A stretch of 64,000 nucleotides of DNA from Moraxella cuniculi DSM 21768 (GTDB lineage: Bacteria; Pseudomonadota; Gammaproteobacteria; Pseudomonadales; Moraxellaceae). The translations under genes were made by a program, and so were the position numbers. Below, piece by piece: positions 1 to 9,179 of this stretch (position 1 is the stretch's first letter; every line of letters begins with the position of its first letter). The notes beneath the pieces are model-generated. The model did not search any database. It saw only the letters and a list, made by a program, of their open reading frames with translations, and was not told the DNA's origin. The stretch spans positions 1-64,000 of the forward strand of contig NZ_FTNU01000004.1 of assembly GCF_900156515.1 (NCBI RefSeq). Reading direction: 5' to 3'.

Positions 1-1026
1 ACAGGCTGTATCTCTGCTGAAATTGCCAAAAATGACTGTGAATCAGCTGCCCTAGGTGCTATGATAGGTGAGATGTGGGCGGATAGAAAAATAGATAATC
101 CAAACACATTAACCGACAAACAAAGACAACAAATCATCAATGAATCTCGCCTAGCTGCAAGCTTTGCTGCCTTTATCTTTGATAAAGATATCAACACCGC
201 AGCAAATATGGCTTCTGAAGCGGTTAGGTGGAATTCTACCGCTAGAATTATGCTGGGGCATGAGTGGAATCAAATTACTGATGATGCAGATGGTACTTAT
301 GCTAAGGAGCAGCTACAGGCGATTAAAGATATTCCAGACAATCTTGCTGAATTATCAGAAAACATCACCTATTTAAAAAACAGCAATAATGATTTTATTA
401 TTTGTGTACGGACTACAACACAATCTTGCCTACCAAAACAAGGTCAAAGATACGCAACACAAAATGAAATCAGTGAAGGTTATAAAAACTTCATACTTGA
501 TATTATCCCAATCCCTGGCGGTACATCTGCAAAAGCGGTTGTTAAAAAAAGTGGTAGAGTAGTTTCTGAAGCGGTTGTAAACAAACCTGCAAACAATATT
601 GGCAAAAATAATGCAAATTATCGCCGTGATCGGCATGAAAAGATTACTGCTAAAGGTATTCAGGCAGAGAAAGTAAATGAGCTTCGTAAACTATTTGATG
701 AAAATAACGCAAGCAAAAGTATCAAAATTGGCAATAAAACACTGCATCAAGAAGCAAATAGTTCAGGATTAACTCGTATATTCAAAGGGGTGGGCGATGA
801 AGAAGTAAAACGATATTTTATGGATCTTACTGGTCAGCCATTACCTCCACCAAGAAACATCCCAAATAAAGGAATTGTTTATGTTGCTAAAACACCGTAT
901 GGTAATTTTAATCTCAGAGTCTTTGCTTCAAGTGCTAACAAAACAGGCTCTGTTTGGACGATTGATATTCCAAGTGGTTTTGCACATAAGAGCAAAAGAA
1001 CAGAAATTAAATTTTTAAGGAAATAA
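1..1026 (+). CDS. CdiA-type contact-dependent toxin, C-terminal part (5' truncated by window)
   Basis: The reading frame is open from base 1, so this is the 3' end of a much larger gene lying to the left. The first residues visible (TGCISAEIAKNDCESAALGA) resemble the alanine/glycine-rich pre-toxin region (DUF637-like) found before the variable toxin domain of CdiA and filamentous-haemagglutinin-like exoproteins. A variable region of about 300 residues follows, ending in a basic, beta-rich domain (KTPYGNFNLRVF, then SVWTIDIPSGFAHKS). I do not recognise the toxin's enzymatic activity. No VENN motif is visible. The next gene starts 3 bp after the stop, as expected for toxin plus immunity, and a second homologous pre-toxin fragment follows at 1445-1651. 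In the known family the tip is delivered into neighbouring bacteria by a TpsB partner, which is not in this window. Toxin identity is inferred from layout and the pre-toxin match. Confidence 0.75.
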   Translation, partial: TGCISAEIAKNDCESAALGAMIGEMWADRKIDNPNTLTDKQRQQIINESRLAASFAAFIFDKDINTAANMASEAVRWNSTARIMLGHEWNQITDDADGTYAKEQLQAIKDIPDNLAELSENITYLKNSNNDFIICVRTTTQSCLPKQGQRYATQNEISEGYKNFILDIIPIPGGTSAKAVVKKSGRVVSEAVVNKPANNIGKNNANYRRDRHEKITAKGIQAEKVNELRKLFDENNASKSIKIGNKTLHQEANSSGLTRIFKGVGDEEVKRYFMDLTGQPLPPPRNIPNKGIVYVAKTPYGNFNLRVFASSANKTGSVWTIDIPSGFAHKSKRTEIKFLRK

Positions 1027-1029
1027 GTT

Positions 1030-1404
1030 ATGATTCAGATTTCTGATGAATTAAAACAAGAAATCTATGACAGTGCAAAAAATTTATGGTTTTCTGCTTT
1101 ATTTGATCATATTTCTGGATACATACCAGAAATCTCATTCGAAGATCAAAAAACTTTATTTTTTCAGCTGACCAAAGATGCTTTAGATGATGGCTTAATT
1201 AAGTTTGATGTACCTTATATTGAGGGTGTTCCATTTGAGAGAAGAGTTTGGGAAGCACCAACAGAAGAGATTATACAGTATCTTAAGGATAGTTTTCCGA
1301 AAGAAGCTACTGATGGGCTTGATGATGATGTTAATCTGTATTTCTATATATCCGCTCCGCCTGTCATGTGGAGACAAGATGATGGTAGTTATTATGGAAG
1401 TTGA
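1030..1404 (+). CDS. Candidate CdiI immunity protein (DUF596-like)
   Basis: A 124-residue acidic cytoplasmic protein with no signal peptide, starting 3 bp after the toxin stop. That spacing is typical of cognate immunity genes, which protect the producer from its own and sister-cell toxin. The C-terminal motif (FYISAPPVMWRQDDGSYYGS) resembles the small DUF596 family often found beside polymorphic toxins, but the match is from memory and tentative. A Shine-Dalgarno-like GGAAATA sits across the upstream stop. Both this gene and the toxin are visibly richer in A+T than the housekeeping genes to the right, consistent with a horizontally exchanged cassette. Confidence 0.65.
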   Translation: MIQISDELKQEIYDSAKNLWFSALFDHISGYIPEISFEDQKTLFFQLTKDALDDGLIKFDVPYIEGVPFERRVWEAPTEEIIQYLKDSFPKEATDGLDDDVNLYFYISAPPVMWRQDDGSYYGS

Positions 1405-1444
1405 AAACCACACCAAGAAGACTTTGACAGAGACTCTACAATGA

Positions 1445-1651
1445 ATCGCGGTAACTGTCAATGACACTGGTATCATCAATAACAGCATACATAAAATCTC
1501 TGCTGGTTTAACAGGCTGTGTGGCAGCCAAAGCCAAAGGCGAGGCTTGTAAAGCAGGTGCTTTAGGTGCTATCATCGGTGAGATGGTTGGGGATTGGATG
1601 ACAAATCGCTATCCAGCAGTCATGATTGATGGCAACCAAGCTAGGGCATGA
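1445..1651 (+). pseudogene. Remnant of a displaced CdiA pre-toxin region
   Basis: An open stretch without its own start, beginning just after an in-frame stop at 1442-1444. It encodes KISAGLTGCVAAKAKGEACK followed by AGALGAIIGEMVGDWM. This aligns with the first visible residues of the toxin at bases 1-80 (TGC..., then ALGAMIGEMWAD). After a TGA at 1649-1651 the same frame stays open to 1744, suggesting a decayed continuation. The order toxin, immunity, headless pre-toxin fragment is the classic sign of an orphan cassette left behind when a new toxin/immunity pair recombined into the cdiA 3' end. Confidence 0.7.
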
Positions 1652-1758
1652 TTTGTTTGTAGATATGCAAACATCACAAACAAATCAGAGTTTTATTACC
1701 ACGATGATGCTCAAACGCCACTCAAGCACAGGTTGATTGTGTGAAAGTCTCTTGCAAA

Positions 1759-2127
1759 TTAGGCACGAGCCTGAACTGCCAAGTCTTTTAGGGCTTCTGG
1801 CGATGACCACAAGCCTTCTAGGTCATAAAATTCACGGGCTTGCGGTGTCATGATATGCACCACCACCGAGCCCAAGTCCACAAGCGTCCAATCGCTGTCC
1901 TTGTCGCCCTCACGACCAAGCGGTGCCAGTCCTGCCGCCTTGGTTGCCGCCCCAAGTTTATCCGCCAATGCCTTGACATGGCGTTTGCTTGTCGCATCGC
2001 AGATGATGATGCGTTCGGCAACTTCGGTCAAATGCTCAATCTCAAGCGTGGTGATGTTTTTGGCCTTCAAATCGTCCAGAGTTTCTATAATCAGTGCTAA
2101 AGTCTGCTCTAAAGTTAAAGTTGTCAT
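1759..2127 (-). CDS. rsfS: Ribosomal silencing factor RsfS
   Basis: This 122-residue protein matches the RsfS/Iojap family, which binds ribosomal protein uL14 and blocks joining of the 30S and 50S subunits when nutrients are short. Family features seen are the central stretch IICDATSKRHVKALADKL and the later DWTLVDLGSVVVHIM, which ends in the conserved hydrophobic strand before REFYDLEGLW. Length is normal. It lies 46 bp downstream of nadD on the same strand, the usual nadD-rsfS pairing, and is presumably co-transcribed with it. The nadD-distal end abuts the decayed toxin fragment. Confidence 0.93.
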   Translation of the reverse strand: MTTLTLEQTLALIIETLDDLKAKNITTLEIEHLTEVAERIIICDATSKRHVKALADKLGAATKAAGLAPLGREGDKDSDWTLVDLGSVVVHIMTPQAREFYDLEGLWSSPEALKDLAVQARA

Positions 2128-2173
2128 AATTGTCGTTTTGATAAATTTATTGCAATCAAAAATTATAGCACAG

Positions 2174-2824
2174 TTAGCCAGTTTGGTATAGTTTATTTGT
2201 CAAGATATACGCCAGTACTTCATCATTGACCAAGTCGGTGGCTTGTTGCCAGTTTTGCTTGGCGATTAAGGTGCGAATTTGGCTTGATGACATGGCAGCA
2301 ATCGGCGAGCTGTCCAAAAAAATGCGACCATTTTCTGCCAAGAACTGCGATAAATCTGTCGTGCAGCGTGCCATCAGCGATGCGTCAATCTTGTCTGCTG
2401 TGCCAATCCGCCCAAACGCCCATAATTTGACTGCATTGATGAGTTTCTCGTGGCTGTGCCATGTTGGCAAAGTGTGCAAGCTGTCGCCACCGATGACAAA
2501 AATCAGCACATCGTTGGGGTATTTTTTTTGTAATAATCGCACCGTGTCAATGGTATAAATCGGCGGTGTGCGTGCCAGCTCAGAATCATCAATACCAATC
2601 ATGATACCGCTTGCAATCAGTGGTGTGATGGCGTGCTCAATCATATTCATGCGGTGCATGGCAGGTGTTGGCGGTGGTTTAAACGGATTGCCTGCGGTGG
2701 GCAGCAGGGATATTGTTGCTGGCAAGCCAAGCAGGCTTAATCGCCGAAATGCCGCCATCGCCATTTGTAGATGAGCATGATGAATGGGGTCAAAGGAGCC
2801 ACCAAGATAGATGCGATAGGTCAT
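2174..2824 (-). CDS. nadD: Nicotinate-mononucleotide adenylyltransferase NadD
   Basis: This 216-residue cytoplasmic enzyme transfers AMP from ATP to nicotinate mononucleotide, giving deamido-NAD in NAD synthesis. The N-terminal nucleotidyltransferase motif GGSFDPIHHAHL (residues 8-19), with its catalytic histidines, is intact. So are the central IGGDSLHTLPTWH and the C-terminal SSSQIRTLIAK signature (the ISSTxIR equivalent). It is the first gene of the nadD-rsfS pair. The start at 2824 gives the expected short N terminus before the Rossmann strand. Confidence 0.95.
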   Translation of the reverse strand: MTYRIYLGGSFDPIHHAHLQMAMAAFRRLSLLGLPATISLLPTAGNPFKPPPTPAMHRMNMIEHAITPLIASGIMIGIDDSELARTPPIYTIDTVRLLQKKYPNDVLIFVIGGDSLHTLPTWHSHEKLINAVKLWAFGRIGTADKIDASLMARCTTDLSQFLAENGRIFLDSSPIAAMSSSQIRTLIAKQNWQQATDLVNDEVLAYILTNKLYQTG

Positions 2825-3242
2825 TATTAATCCTAATAAGGCAGTGGATTGGCATCAGTGTAGCAAATTTGTCCGCCATTGATAATAGTCATTTGGTGTT
2901 TTGTTATACTGGTTTTGTGTTTTTGGTGATGGTTTTGGCGGTTTATTGCATTAATTTCTTGGTATAAGATGGCTGTGTTTGCCTTGTGGCATTTAAAATT
3001 ACAGATTGGTGATGGTGGGCAATTTTGCCCAAAATATTTTAACCCAAGACGACCAAGTCATTTGAGATTTTGGTGAGCTGCTTACAATTTCTTAAGTTTA
3101 ATTTTGCCCATTTTGTGCCATTTTGTCTTATAATAACTGTTTTTGTAGCCCAGCTATGCTCATGCTTACTGTCTGTTGATGGATTGATGGCGAATAAATC
3201 GCATGGCTGCTCAGGCTTTATTTTATCCAAAAAAGGCACTTT
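2825..3242 (+). promoter_or_regulatory. nadD/uvrA divergent intergenic region with a probable uvrA promoter
   Basis: A 418-bp non-coding stretch between divergent nadD and uvrA. A perfect -10 TATAAT lies at 3129-3134 with TTGCCC at 3104-3109 (19-bp spacer) as a possible -35, which would give a leader of about 100 bases before uvrA. A second TATACT is at about 2910. I see no convincing open reading frame or structured RNA here. Confidence 0.4.
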
Positions 3243-6128
3243 ATGGCACACGACAAAATCAGTATCCGTGGTGCACGCACGCACAATCTTAAAAACATTG
3301 ATGTCGATATTCCTCGTGATAAATTTGTGGTCATCACAGGTTTGTCAGGCTCAGGCAAGTCGTCATTGGCGTTTGATACGCTCTATGCCGAAGGACAACG
3401 CCGCTATGTCGAGAGTTTATCGGCTTATGCACGCCAGTTTTTGTCGCAAATGGAAAAGCCAGATGTTGATAGCATCGAAGGCTTGTCGCCTGCCATCGCC
3501 ATCGAGCAAAAATCCACCAACCACAACCCTCGCTCAACGGTTGGTACGATTACCGAAGTGTATGATTATTTGCGACTGCTGTTTGCACGCGTGGGTGTGC
3601 CATATTGCCCAGAGCATAATGAGCCGATGGTGGCACAGACCATCAGTCAGATGGTTGATGGTGTCATGGCTTTGCCCATGGATAGCAAATTGATGATTTT
3701 GGCACCTGTGGTGCGTGAACGCAAAGGGGAGCATATCGCTCTTTTGGAAGGATTGCAGGCACAGGGATTTAATAAAGTTCGCATTGATGGCGTGGTTTAT
3801 GATACTGATGAATTGCCAGCGTTGGAGAAAAATAAAAAACACAGCATCGAGGTGGTGGTAGACCGTTTTAAGGTGCGTGAGGATTTGGGCAATCGTGTTG
3901 CCGAAAGCCTTGAGGTGGCATTAAAATTGGGCGGCGATATTGCCATTTTGTCGCACATGGACGGCAATCCTTGTGGTGATGATGAGCAAATTTTGTCCGC
4001 CAAGCATTCCTGCCCTGTGTGCGATAAGGCGGTCAGCGAGCTTGAGCCAAGATTGTTTAGTTTTAATAATCCTGCTGGTGCTTGTTCTGCGTGTGATGGC
4101 TTGGGCAAGCGTCAGTATTTTGCTGCCGAACGCATCGTAACCCACCCTGACAAGTCGCTCAACCAAGGGGCAATCCATGGTTGGGACAAACGCCATGCTT
4201 ATTATTTTGGTTTGTTATCTACCGTGTGCCGCCATTTTGGCATCGACATGGATAAGCCTTGGCAACAGCTTTCTACCAAAGAGCAAAGCGTGATTTTGCA
4301 AGGCTCTGGCAAAGAGAAAATTGAATTTAACTTCACCGATGAGCGAGGACGCAAAACCACCAAGACCGTGCCATTTGAGGGGATTTTGCCCTATTTGGAA
4401 CGCCGTTATGCCAGCACAACCAGCAATTTGGTGCGTGATGAATTGGCACAATATCTGTCCGATACCACTTGTAATGCTTGTGATGGCGTGCGTCTAAATG
4501 ACATTGCCCGCCATGTGCGTGTGGACAATCGCGTCATTGGCGAGATTATTCATTTGCCGATTTCAGAAGCATGGAATTATTACCAAAACTTAACAATAGA
4601 GGGTGCCAAGGGTGAGGTTGCCGACAAAATTTTTAAAGAAATCCGTGAGCGATTGGGCTTTTTGACCAAAGTCGGTTTGGATTATTTGACCCTTGCTCGT
4701 TCGGCAGAGACGCTCTCTGGTGGTGAGGCACAGCGGATTCGCTTGGCAAGTCAGATTGGTGCAGGCTTGATGGGGGTGATGTATGTGCTTGATGAGCCGT
4801 CCATTGGGCTGCACCAGCGAGATAATGACCGCCTACTATCCACTTTGACGCACTTGCGAGATTTGGGCAATACGGTGGTGGTGGTTGAGCATGATGAAGA
4901 TGCCATACGCCAAGCCGACCATATCATCGATATCGGTGTCGGTGCTGGGGTACATGGTGGGCGTGTGGTGGCAGCTGGCACCGCCGAGCAAGTGGCAGCA
5001 ACCGCTGGCTCATTAACAGGCGAGTATCTGTCTGGCAAGCGGTTCATAGCCGTACCAGAAGTTCGCCATCAGCCAAAAACACTTGAGATAAAAAAAGGCA
5101 AAAAAACCCACCGCGAGCCGTTGTTTATTGAGCTTGTGGGAGCGTCTGGCAATAATCTAAAAAATGTCAATCTGCAAATTCCCATCGGTGTGATGACCTG
5201 CATTACAGGCGTTTCTGGCTCTGGCAAGTCTACATTGATTAATCGTACTTTGATGCCACTGGCTGCCACGGCATTGAACCATGCCAGTACGCTTGTGCCA
5301 GAAAAGTATGAAAAAATCACAGGGCTTGAGCATTTGGACAAGATGGTAGATATTGACCAAAGCCCAATTGGACGCACGCCACGCAGTAATCCTGCAACTT
5401 ATACAGGGGTGTTTACGCTGATTCGTGATTTGTTTACCCAGACAGTTGAGGCACGAGCAAGGGGCTATAAGGCAGGGCGGTTTAGCTTTAATGTCAAAGG
5501 CGGTCGCTGTGAAGTGTGCCAAGGCGATGGGTTGATTAAGGTAGAGATGCACTTTTTGCCCGATATGTATGTGCCGTGCGACGCCTGCCATGGCAAGCGG
5601 TATAATCGTGAAACGCTTGAGGTGCAATACAAAGGCAAATCCATCGCCGATGTGCTGGACATGACCGTTGAGGAGGCGTTGGCGTTTTTTGAGCCGATTC
5701 CTGTCATTTTCCGCCGTCTGCAGGCGTTGCATGAAGTGGGGCTGGATTATATTCGCTTGGGACAATCGGCAACGACTCTGTCGGGTGGTGAAGCACAGCG
5801 TGTCAAACTTGCCAAAGAGCTTGCCAAAAGAGACACAGGGCAGACTTTGTATATTTTGGACGAGCCGACCACGGGGCTACATTTTCATGACATTGCCAAA
5901 CTTTTGCACATTTTGCACACACTGCGAGATCGAGGCAATACGGTGGTGGTCATTGAGCATAATTTGGATGTCATCAAAACAGCCGATTGGATTGTTGATT
6001 TGGGCTACGAAGGTGGCAGTGGCGGTGGACAAATCGTTGCCACTGGTACGCCAGAGACAGTCGCGGCGGACGATAAATCGCATACGGGCAGATTTTTAAG
6101 ACCGATGCTTGAGCGACAAAATCCATAA
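3243..6128 (+). CDS. uvrA: Excinuclease ABC subunit A, UvrA
   Basis: This 961-residue ATPase is the damage-recognition subunit of nucleotide excision repair and loads UvrB onto lesions. It has two ABC cassettes: Walker [10 protein letters not shown] near residue 34 and GVSGSGKST near residue 655, with signatures LSGGEAQR near 490 and 846. Zinc-binding cysteine sets appear at CPVCDKAV...CSACDGLG and CEVCQGDG...CDACHGKR. The N terminus ([14 protein letters not shown]) lines up with family members, which fixes the start, and AAAGG precedes it. Full length and intact. ssb follows in the same direction after 105 bp with its own promoter, unlike Escherichia coli, where uvrA and ssb are divergent. 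Confidence 0.98.
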   Translation: MAHDKISIRGARTHNLKNIDVDIPRDKFVVITGLSGSGKSSLAFDTLYAEGQRRYVESLSAYARQFLSQMEKPDVDSIEGLSPAIAIEQKSTNHNPRSTVGTITEVYDYLRLLFARVGVPYCPEHNEPMVAQTISQMVDGVMALPMDSKLMILAPVVRERKGEHIALLEGLQAQGFNKVRIDGVVYDTDELPALEKNKKHSIEVVVDRFKVREDLGNRVAESLEVALKLGGDIAILSHMDGNPCGDDEQILSAKHSCPVCDKAVSELEPRLFSFNNPAGACSACDGLGKRQYFAAERIVTHPDKSLNQGAIHGWDKRHAYYFGLLSTVCRHFGIDMDKPWQQLSTKEQSVILQGSGKEKIEFNFTDERGRKTTKTVPFEGILPYLERRYASTTSNLVRDELAQYLSDTTCNACDGVRLNDIARHVRVDNRVIGEIIHLPISEAWNYYQNLTIEGAKGEVADKIFKEIRERLGFLTKVGLDYLTLARSAETLSGGEAQRIRLASQIGAGLMGVMYVLDEPSIGLHQRDNDRLLSTLTHLRDLGNTVVVVEHDEDAIRQADHIIDIGVGAGVHGGRVVAAGTAEQVAATAGSLTGEYLSGKRFIAVPEVRHQPKTLEIKKGKKTHREPLFIELVGASGNNLKNVNLQIPIGVMTCITGVSGSGKSTLINRTLMPLAATALNHASTLVPEKYEKITGLEHLDKMVDIDQSPIGRTPRSNPATYTGVFTLIRDLFTQTVEARARGYKAGRFSFNVKGGRCEVCQGDGLIKVEMHFLPDMYVPCDACHGKRYNRETLEVQYKGKSIADVLDMTVEEALAFFEPIPVIFRRLQALHEVGLDYIRLGQSATTLSGGEAQRVKLAKELAKRDTGQTLYILDEPTTGLHFHDIAKLLHILHTLRDRGNTVVVIEHNLDVIKTADWIVDLGYEGGSGGGQIVATGTPETVAADDKSHTGRFLRPMLERQNP

Positions 6129-6134
6129 AATTAC

Positions 6135-6182
6135 AAAATTTGGCAAATTGTTTTGGAAAATTTGGCAAAGTTTGGTTATAAT
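6135..6182 (+). promoter_or_regulatory. ssb promoter overlapped by a 13-bp direct repeat
   Basis: AAAATTTGGCAAA occurs at 6135-6147 and again at 6157-6169, exactly 22 bp apart (about two helical turns). A -10 TATAAT lies at 6177-6182, with TTGGAA at 6153-6158 as the -35 (18-bp spacer). The repeats flank and overlap the -35, which suits a binding site for a dimeric regulator. No regulator is known from this window. Confidence 0.5.
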
Positions 6183-6233
6183 CAATCTTGTGAATGCTGA
6201 TATTCACCACTGATTAACAAAAAAGGAAATCGT

Positions 6234-6935
6234 ATGAGTGTCAATAAGGTAATTCTTGTGGGTAATCTAGGTAACGACCCAGAAGTTAGACAATTTGATA
6301 ATGGCGGTATGCTTGCTACGGTCTCTATTGCCACCAGCGAACGCTGGACAGACCGCAATACTGGCGAACGCAAGGAGCATACCGAGTGGCATCGTGTGGT
6401 GTTTAATAACAAACTTGCCGAAATCGTACAACAATACCTGCGTAAGGGTTCGCAGATTTATGTTGAGGGTAGTTTGCGTACACGCAAATGGACTGACACA
6501 CAAACAGGGCAAGAACGCTACAGCACCGAAGTGCGTGCTGATACCATGCAGATGCTTGGCACTCGTGGTGGCAATGGCGGTGGCGATTTTAATCAAAATG
6601 GTGGCTATGGTGGCTATCAAAACCAGCCAAATCACTATGCAGGGCAGGGTCAAGGTGGCTATAATCAAGGTTATACCACAAACCAAAATCAGGGCTACAA
6701 CAACCGACCAGCCCAAAACAACTATGGCCATCAGCCAAATAATATGCCGTACAATAATCAGTTTGCGTCCTCGGATAATGCTCAAGCTGCTCCGATGAAT
6801 AGCCGTGCTGATATGTCAGCACAGGGCAACAATATGGCACAGCATAACTCTTTTCAAAAACCAGCCGCACCGCCAGCTGACAAGCCTGTCATCTCGCCAG
6901 CAGCGGGTGTTGCTGATGATGATATTCCATTCTAA
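6234..6935 (+). CDS. ssb: Single-stranded DNA-binding protein SSB
   Basis: This 233-residue protein coats single-stranded DNA during replication, recombination and repair. Residues 1-110 form the OB fold (start [19 protein letters not shown], with the conserved [19 protein letters not shown]). A long flexible linker rich in Gly, Asn and Gln follows (about 115-215). The acidic C-terminal tip DDDIPF, which docks partner proteins, is intact. The linker makes it longer than the E. coli protein (178 residues). AAGGAAA lies just before the ATG. The gene ends at a strong terminator and so forms its own unit. Confidence 0.97.
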   Translation: MSVNKVILVGNLGNDPEVRQFDNGGMLATVSIATSERWTDRNTGERKEHTEWHRVVFNNKLAEIVQQYLRKGSQIYVEGSLRTRKWTDTQTGQERYSTEVRADTMQMLGTRGGNGGGDFNQNGGYGGYQNQPNHYAGQGQGGYNQGYTTNQNQGYNNRPAQNNYGHQPNNMPYNNQFASSDNAQAAPMNSRADMSAQGNNMAQHNSFQKPAAPPADKPVISPAAGVADDDIPF

Positions 6936-6962
6936 TTGTCTGATGGGATCATTAAAAAACAC

Positions 6963-6993
6963 AAAAAGACCTTGGGCAACAAGGTCTTTTTTT
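6963..6993 (+). terminator. Intrinsic terminator of ssb
   Basis: The stem GACCTTG (6968-6974) pairs with CAAGGTC (6980-6986) and is followed by seven T residues. The A run before the stem extends the pairing. It lies 28 bp after the ssb stop. Confidence 0.9.
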
Positions 6994-7227
6994 GTTGATT
7001 TGATAACATTCAACCCATGACAGGTTATGACAAAAAATCTTGTCAGCTGATTTGAAACACTTGGCTGTCTTGGGTGCAGTTTTTTGATGGCATTAAGGAG
7101 ATTTTGGGTGGTTTAACAAGTGCAGTCTGGCAATGGGGCGGTCAAATTTATTTTGCAAAATTGATAAGTTTGATAATTTCCCAATGCTGTCCATCAGTCA
7201 GGCTGTAACACTGACCGATGGGCGATT

Positions 7228-8379
7228 TTAGATAAATGCGTGTGGCACAAACAGGCTGGTATCTTTGGTAATCAGCGTACTGTCCTCGCGAATGCCCATG
7301 CCAGCTGCACCATGACCCACCACCCAGCTGCCAACAACCGCATAGACTTCTTTGCCCTGATTGTTATGAAATTTTGGCAAAGGCTGCATGGCTTGATAAA
7401 CACAACCTTCTTTGCCATATTGCCCATCGGTAGCAAGCAGTGAACCGTTGTGCTGCAAGCTGACATTTGCCCCCTCGCGTGAGAAAAAGGGTTTTTTGAC
7501 GACATTGCCAGTTAATTGCTTGGCATCGAGGCTTGCTGGCAGTAGATTTGGGTGATTGCCAAACAGCTGCCACAGCACAGCAAGCATGGCTTTATTGCTT
7601 AGTAATAGCTTATAGGCAGGTTCGATAAATTGCGTGCCTGCATGAGTGATGTATTGACCAAAAGGTTCGTCAAGCAACCACTCCCATGGATACAGCTTAA
7701 ATAAATGCGTGATGATTGTGTCTTTGGTGTCGGTAAATTTGCCATCGTGGCTACGATAGCCGATTGTACCAATGTCCAAATAATCCGTGCTAAGCCCTGC
7801 CTGTATGGCGACATCTTGCAGGTAGCGAGTGGTTGTCAAATCCTCCACGCTGGCAGAGACTGCCGCAAAATGCAGCGTGTGATTGCCAATGGTGTGTGCC
7901 AATTGCCCAAATTCTAGCAACAACCGTTCATGAATACTGTTAAACTGGTCGGCATCAGCAAGCATACCTGTTTGTGCCTGTAACCAATACCACTGGGCAA
8001 CACTTGCCTCAAACAATGAGGTTGGGGTATCGGCATTGTATTCGTACAATTTGGGTGGATTGATACCATCAAAGCACAAATCAAAACGACCATACAGGCT
8101 AAATTGCTGATTGCGAAAACTTGACTCAATCAACGCCGCTGCATCATCATTAATACCAAGCATGGCATAGTCGCCTGTTTTGATGACATGGGCGATAGCC
8201 TGCAGATACATTTGGTGCAGCTCATTGGTGGCATCTTCGATGATGGTTATTTGTTTTTCGTTAAACAGATAACAAGCATCTTCTTGCCAATAGTTGCCAT
8301 CAATGCTGTGGTAATCAAAACCAATACGAGCCATCTGCTCTTGCCAGTCAGGGCGAGCAGTAACAGCAATGCGTTTCAT
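7228..8379 (-). CDS. ygiC: Glutathionylspermidine synthase-like ATP-grasp enzyme (YgiC/YjfC type)
   Basis: This 383-residue protein resembles the C-terminal amide-ligase domain of glutathionylspermidine synthase. Visible family motifs are LYEYNADTPTSLFE (about 111-124), VKKPFFSREGANVSL near residue 300 (ATP-binding part of the grasp) and the C-terminal MGIREDSTLITKDTSLFVPH. The N-terminal amidase domain of the bifunctional E. coli Gsp is absent, as in YgiC and YjfC. The substrate is unproven; ligation of a peptide to an amine is what the fold suggests. Its start overlaps the stop of the upstream lipoprotein gene by 4 bp (ATGA), so the two are translationally coupled. Confidence 0.85.
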   Translation of the reverse strand: MKRIAVTARPDWQEQMARIGFDYHSIDGNYWQEDACYLFNEKQITIIEDATNELHQMYLQAIAHVIKTGDYAMLGINDDAAALIESSFRNQQFSLYGRFDLCFDGINPPKLYEYNADTPTSLFEASVAQWYWLQAQTGMLADADQFNSIHERLLLEFGQLAHTIGNHTLHFAAVSASVEDLTTTRYLQDVAIQAGLSTDYLDIGTIGYRSHDGKFTDTKDTIITHLFKLYPWEWLLDEPFGQYITHAGTQFIEPAYKLLLSNKAMLAVLWQLFGNHPNLLPASLDAKQLTGNVVKKPFFSREGANVSLQHNGSLLATDGQYGKEGCVYQAMQPLPKFHNNQGKEVYAVVGSWVVGHGAAGMGIREDSTLITKDTSLFVPHAFI

Positions 8380-8927
8380 GAAGCTGTGCTGCCAGTTGCA
8401 CTGCCTGTCTGTCCAAAGCCTTGACGAGTTGTGCCTGTTTTGTTGTCTTGGGTGGCTTGAGCCAGTGTTTGGCGATTGTTGTTTGCTGCTTGTTGCTGCG
8501 GATTTTGGGCTGGTTGCTGGGTGGTTGTGGGCGTTTGGGCAGTTTGTGAGGCAGTGGCGGTGGCTGCCTTGTTGCCAGCGGCTTTGCTGGCAATATATCC
8601 TGCAGCAGCACCAGCGGCAGCGGCGGCAAGCATACTGCCCGCACCGCTACCATCAGTTGCGGTGGCTTCACCTTGCTGCTCACCAGCGGCAGCGGCTTGA
8701 GCTTGAGCCTCAAGTTCGGCAGCCTGAGCTTGCAAGGCGGCAGCTTGCTCTTGCAGGGCTTGGGCTTCGGCACTGGTGTAGCTGGGTTGTTGTGATTGCT
8801 GGACTTGTTGTGTGGTTTGTGGCGTGTCGGTTGGCGAACAGGCACTCAACAGGCCAGCCGTACCAAGCAGCACCAAAGAGATGTTTGATGATTTATAAGA
8901 TTTTTTGGCAAGGGTTGATTGTCTCAT
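8376..8927 (-). CDS. YgiB-like (DUF1190) lipoprotein
   Basis: The start chosen is the ATG at 8927. It gives 183 residues with a basic N terminus, a hydrophobic segment and a lipobox LLSAC (Cys30). An upstream TTG would extend it without a signal-peptide benefit. The mature part is low complexity: Gln/Ala-rich coiled-coil-like repeats (about 55-75), a Gly/Ala hydrophobic patch (AAAAAGAAAGYIASKAAG) and a Gln/Asn/Thr-rich tail ending TRQGFGQTG. E. coli YgiB also ends in a TRGGFG-type tail and is encoded directly before YgiC, so this is probably its counterpart. The function of the pair is unknown to me. Confidence 0.75.
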   Translation of the reverse strand: MRQSTLAKKSYKSSNISLVLLGTAGLLSACSPTDTPQTTQQVQQSQQPSYTSAEAQALQEQAAALQAQAAELEAQAQAAAAGEQQGEATATDGSGAGSMLAAAAAGAAAGYIASKAAGNKAATATASQTAQTPTTTQQPAQNPQQQAANNNRQTLAQATQDNKTGTTRQGFGQTGSATGSTAS

Positions 8928-9104
8928 ACGATTATCCAAAAGCAAATTATCCAAAAATACACGGAACAAAATCCAAGCCAATCACCGCAGCCTTAGCAGA
9001 TGATGGCGTGATGTATAAACTAAGTGCATTATGCAGTTAAATGATAAATTTTGCAAGCCTTTGGCAGTCAGATGGATTATTCAGACTGTTGTGCTTGTAG
9101 GATA

Positions 9105-9134
9105 ATGGCAAGCATGGTTGTGATGTGCTATAAT
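9105..9134 (+). promoter_or_regulatory. Promoter of ccmCDE
   Basis: An extended -10 TGCTATAAT ends at 9134, with a weak -35 ATGGCA at 9105-9110 (18-bp spacer). The ccmC start is 46 bp downstream. A TGnTATAAT element recurs upstream of several genes in this window. Confidence 0.5.
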
Positions 9135-9179
9135 AGGGCATTTATTAACGCTAAAACAGCACAACCAGCTAGGTGATTT

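Noticed and set aside
1205-1575. Overlapping frames on both strands across the immunity gene and the decayed pre-toxin fragment.
   Set aside because: They contradict the immunity frame, which directly follows the toxin stop, and have no independent start signals.
8369-9040. A 223-codon plus-strand frame opposite the lipoprotein gene.
   Set aside because: Its Trp/Gln/Cys-rich composition is the shadow of the Ala/Gln/Pro-rich lipoprotein repeats; the minus-strand gene has a signal peptide, lipobox and coupled partner.
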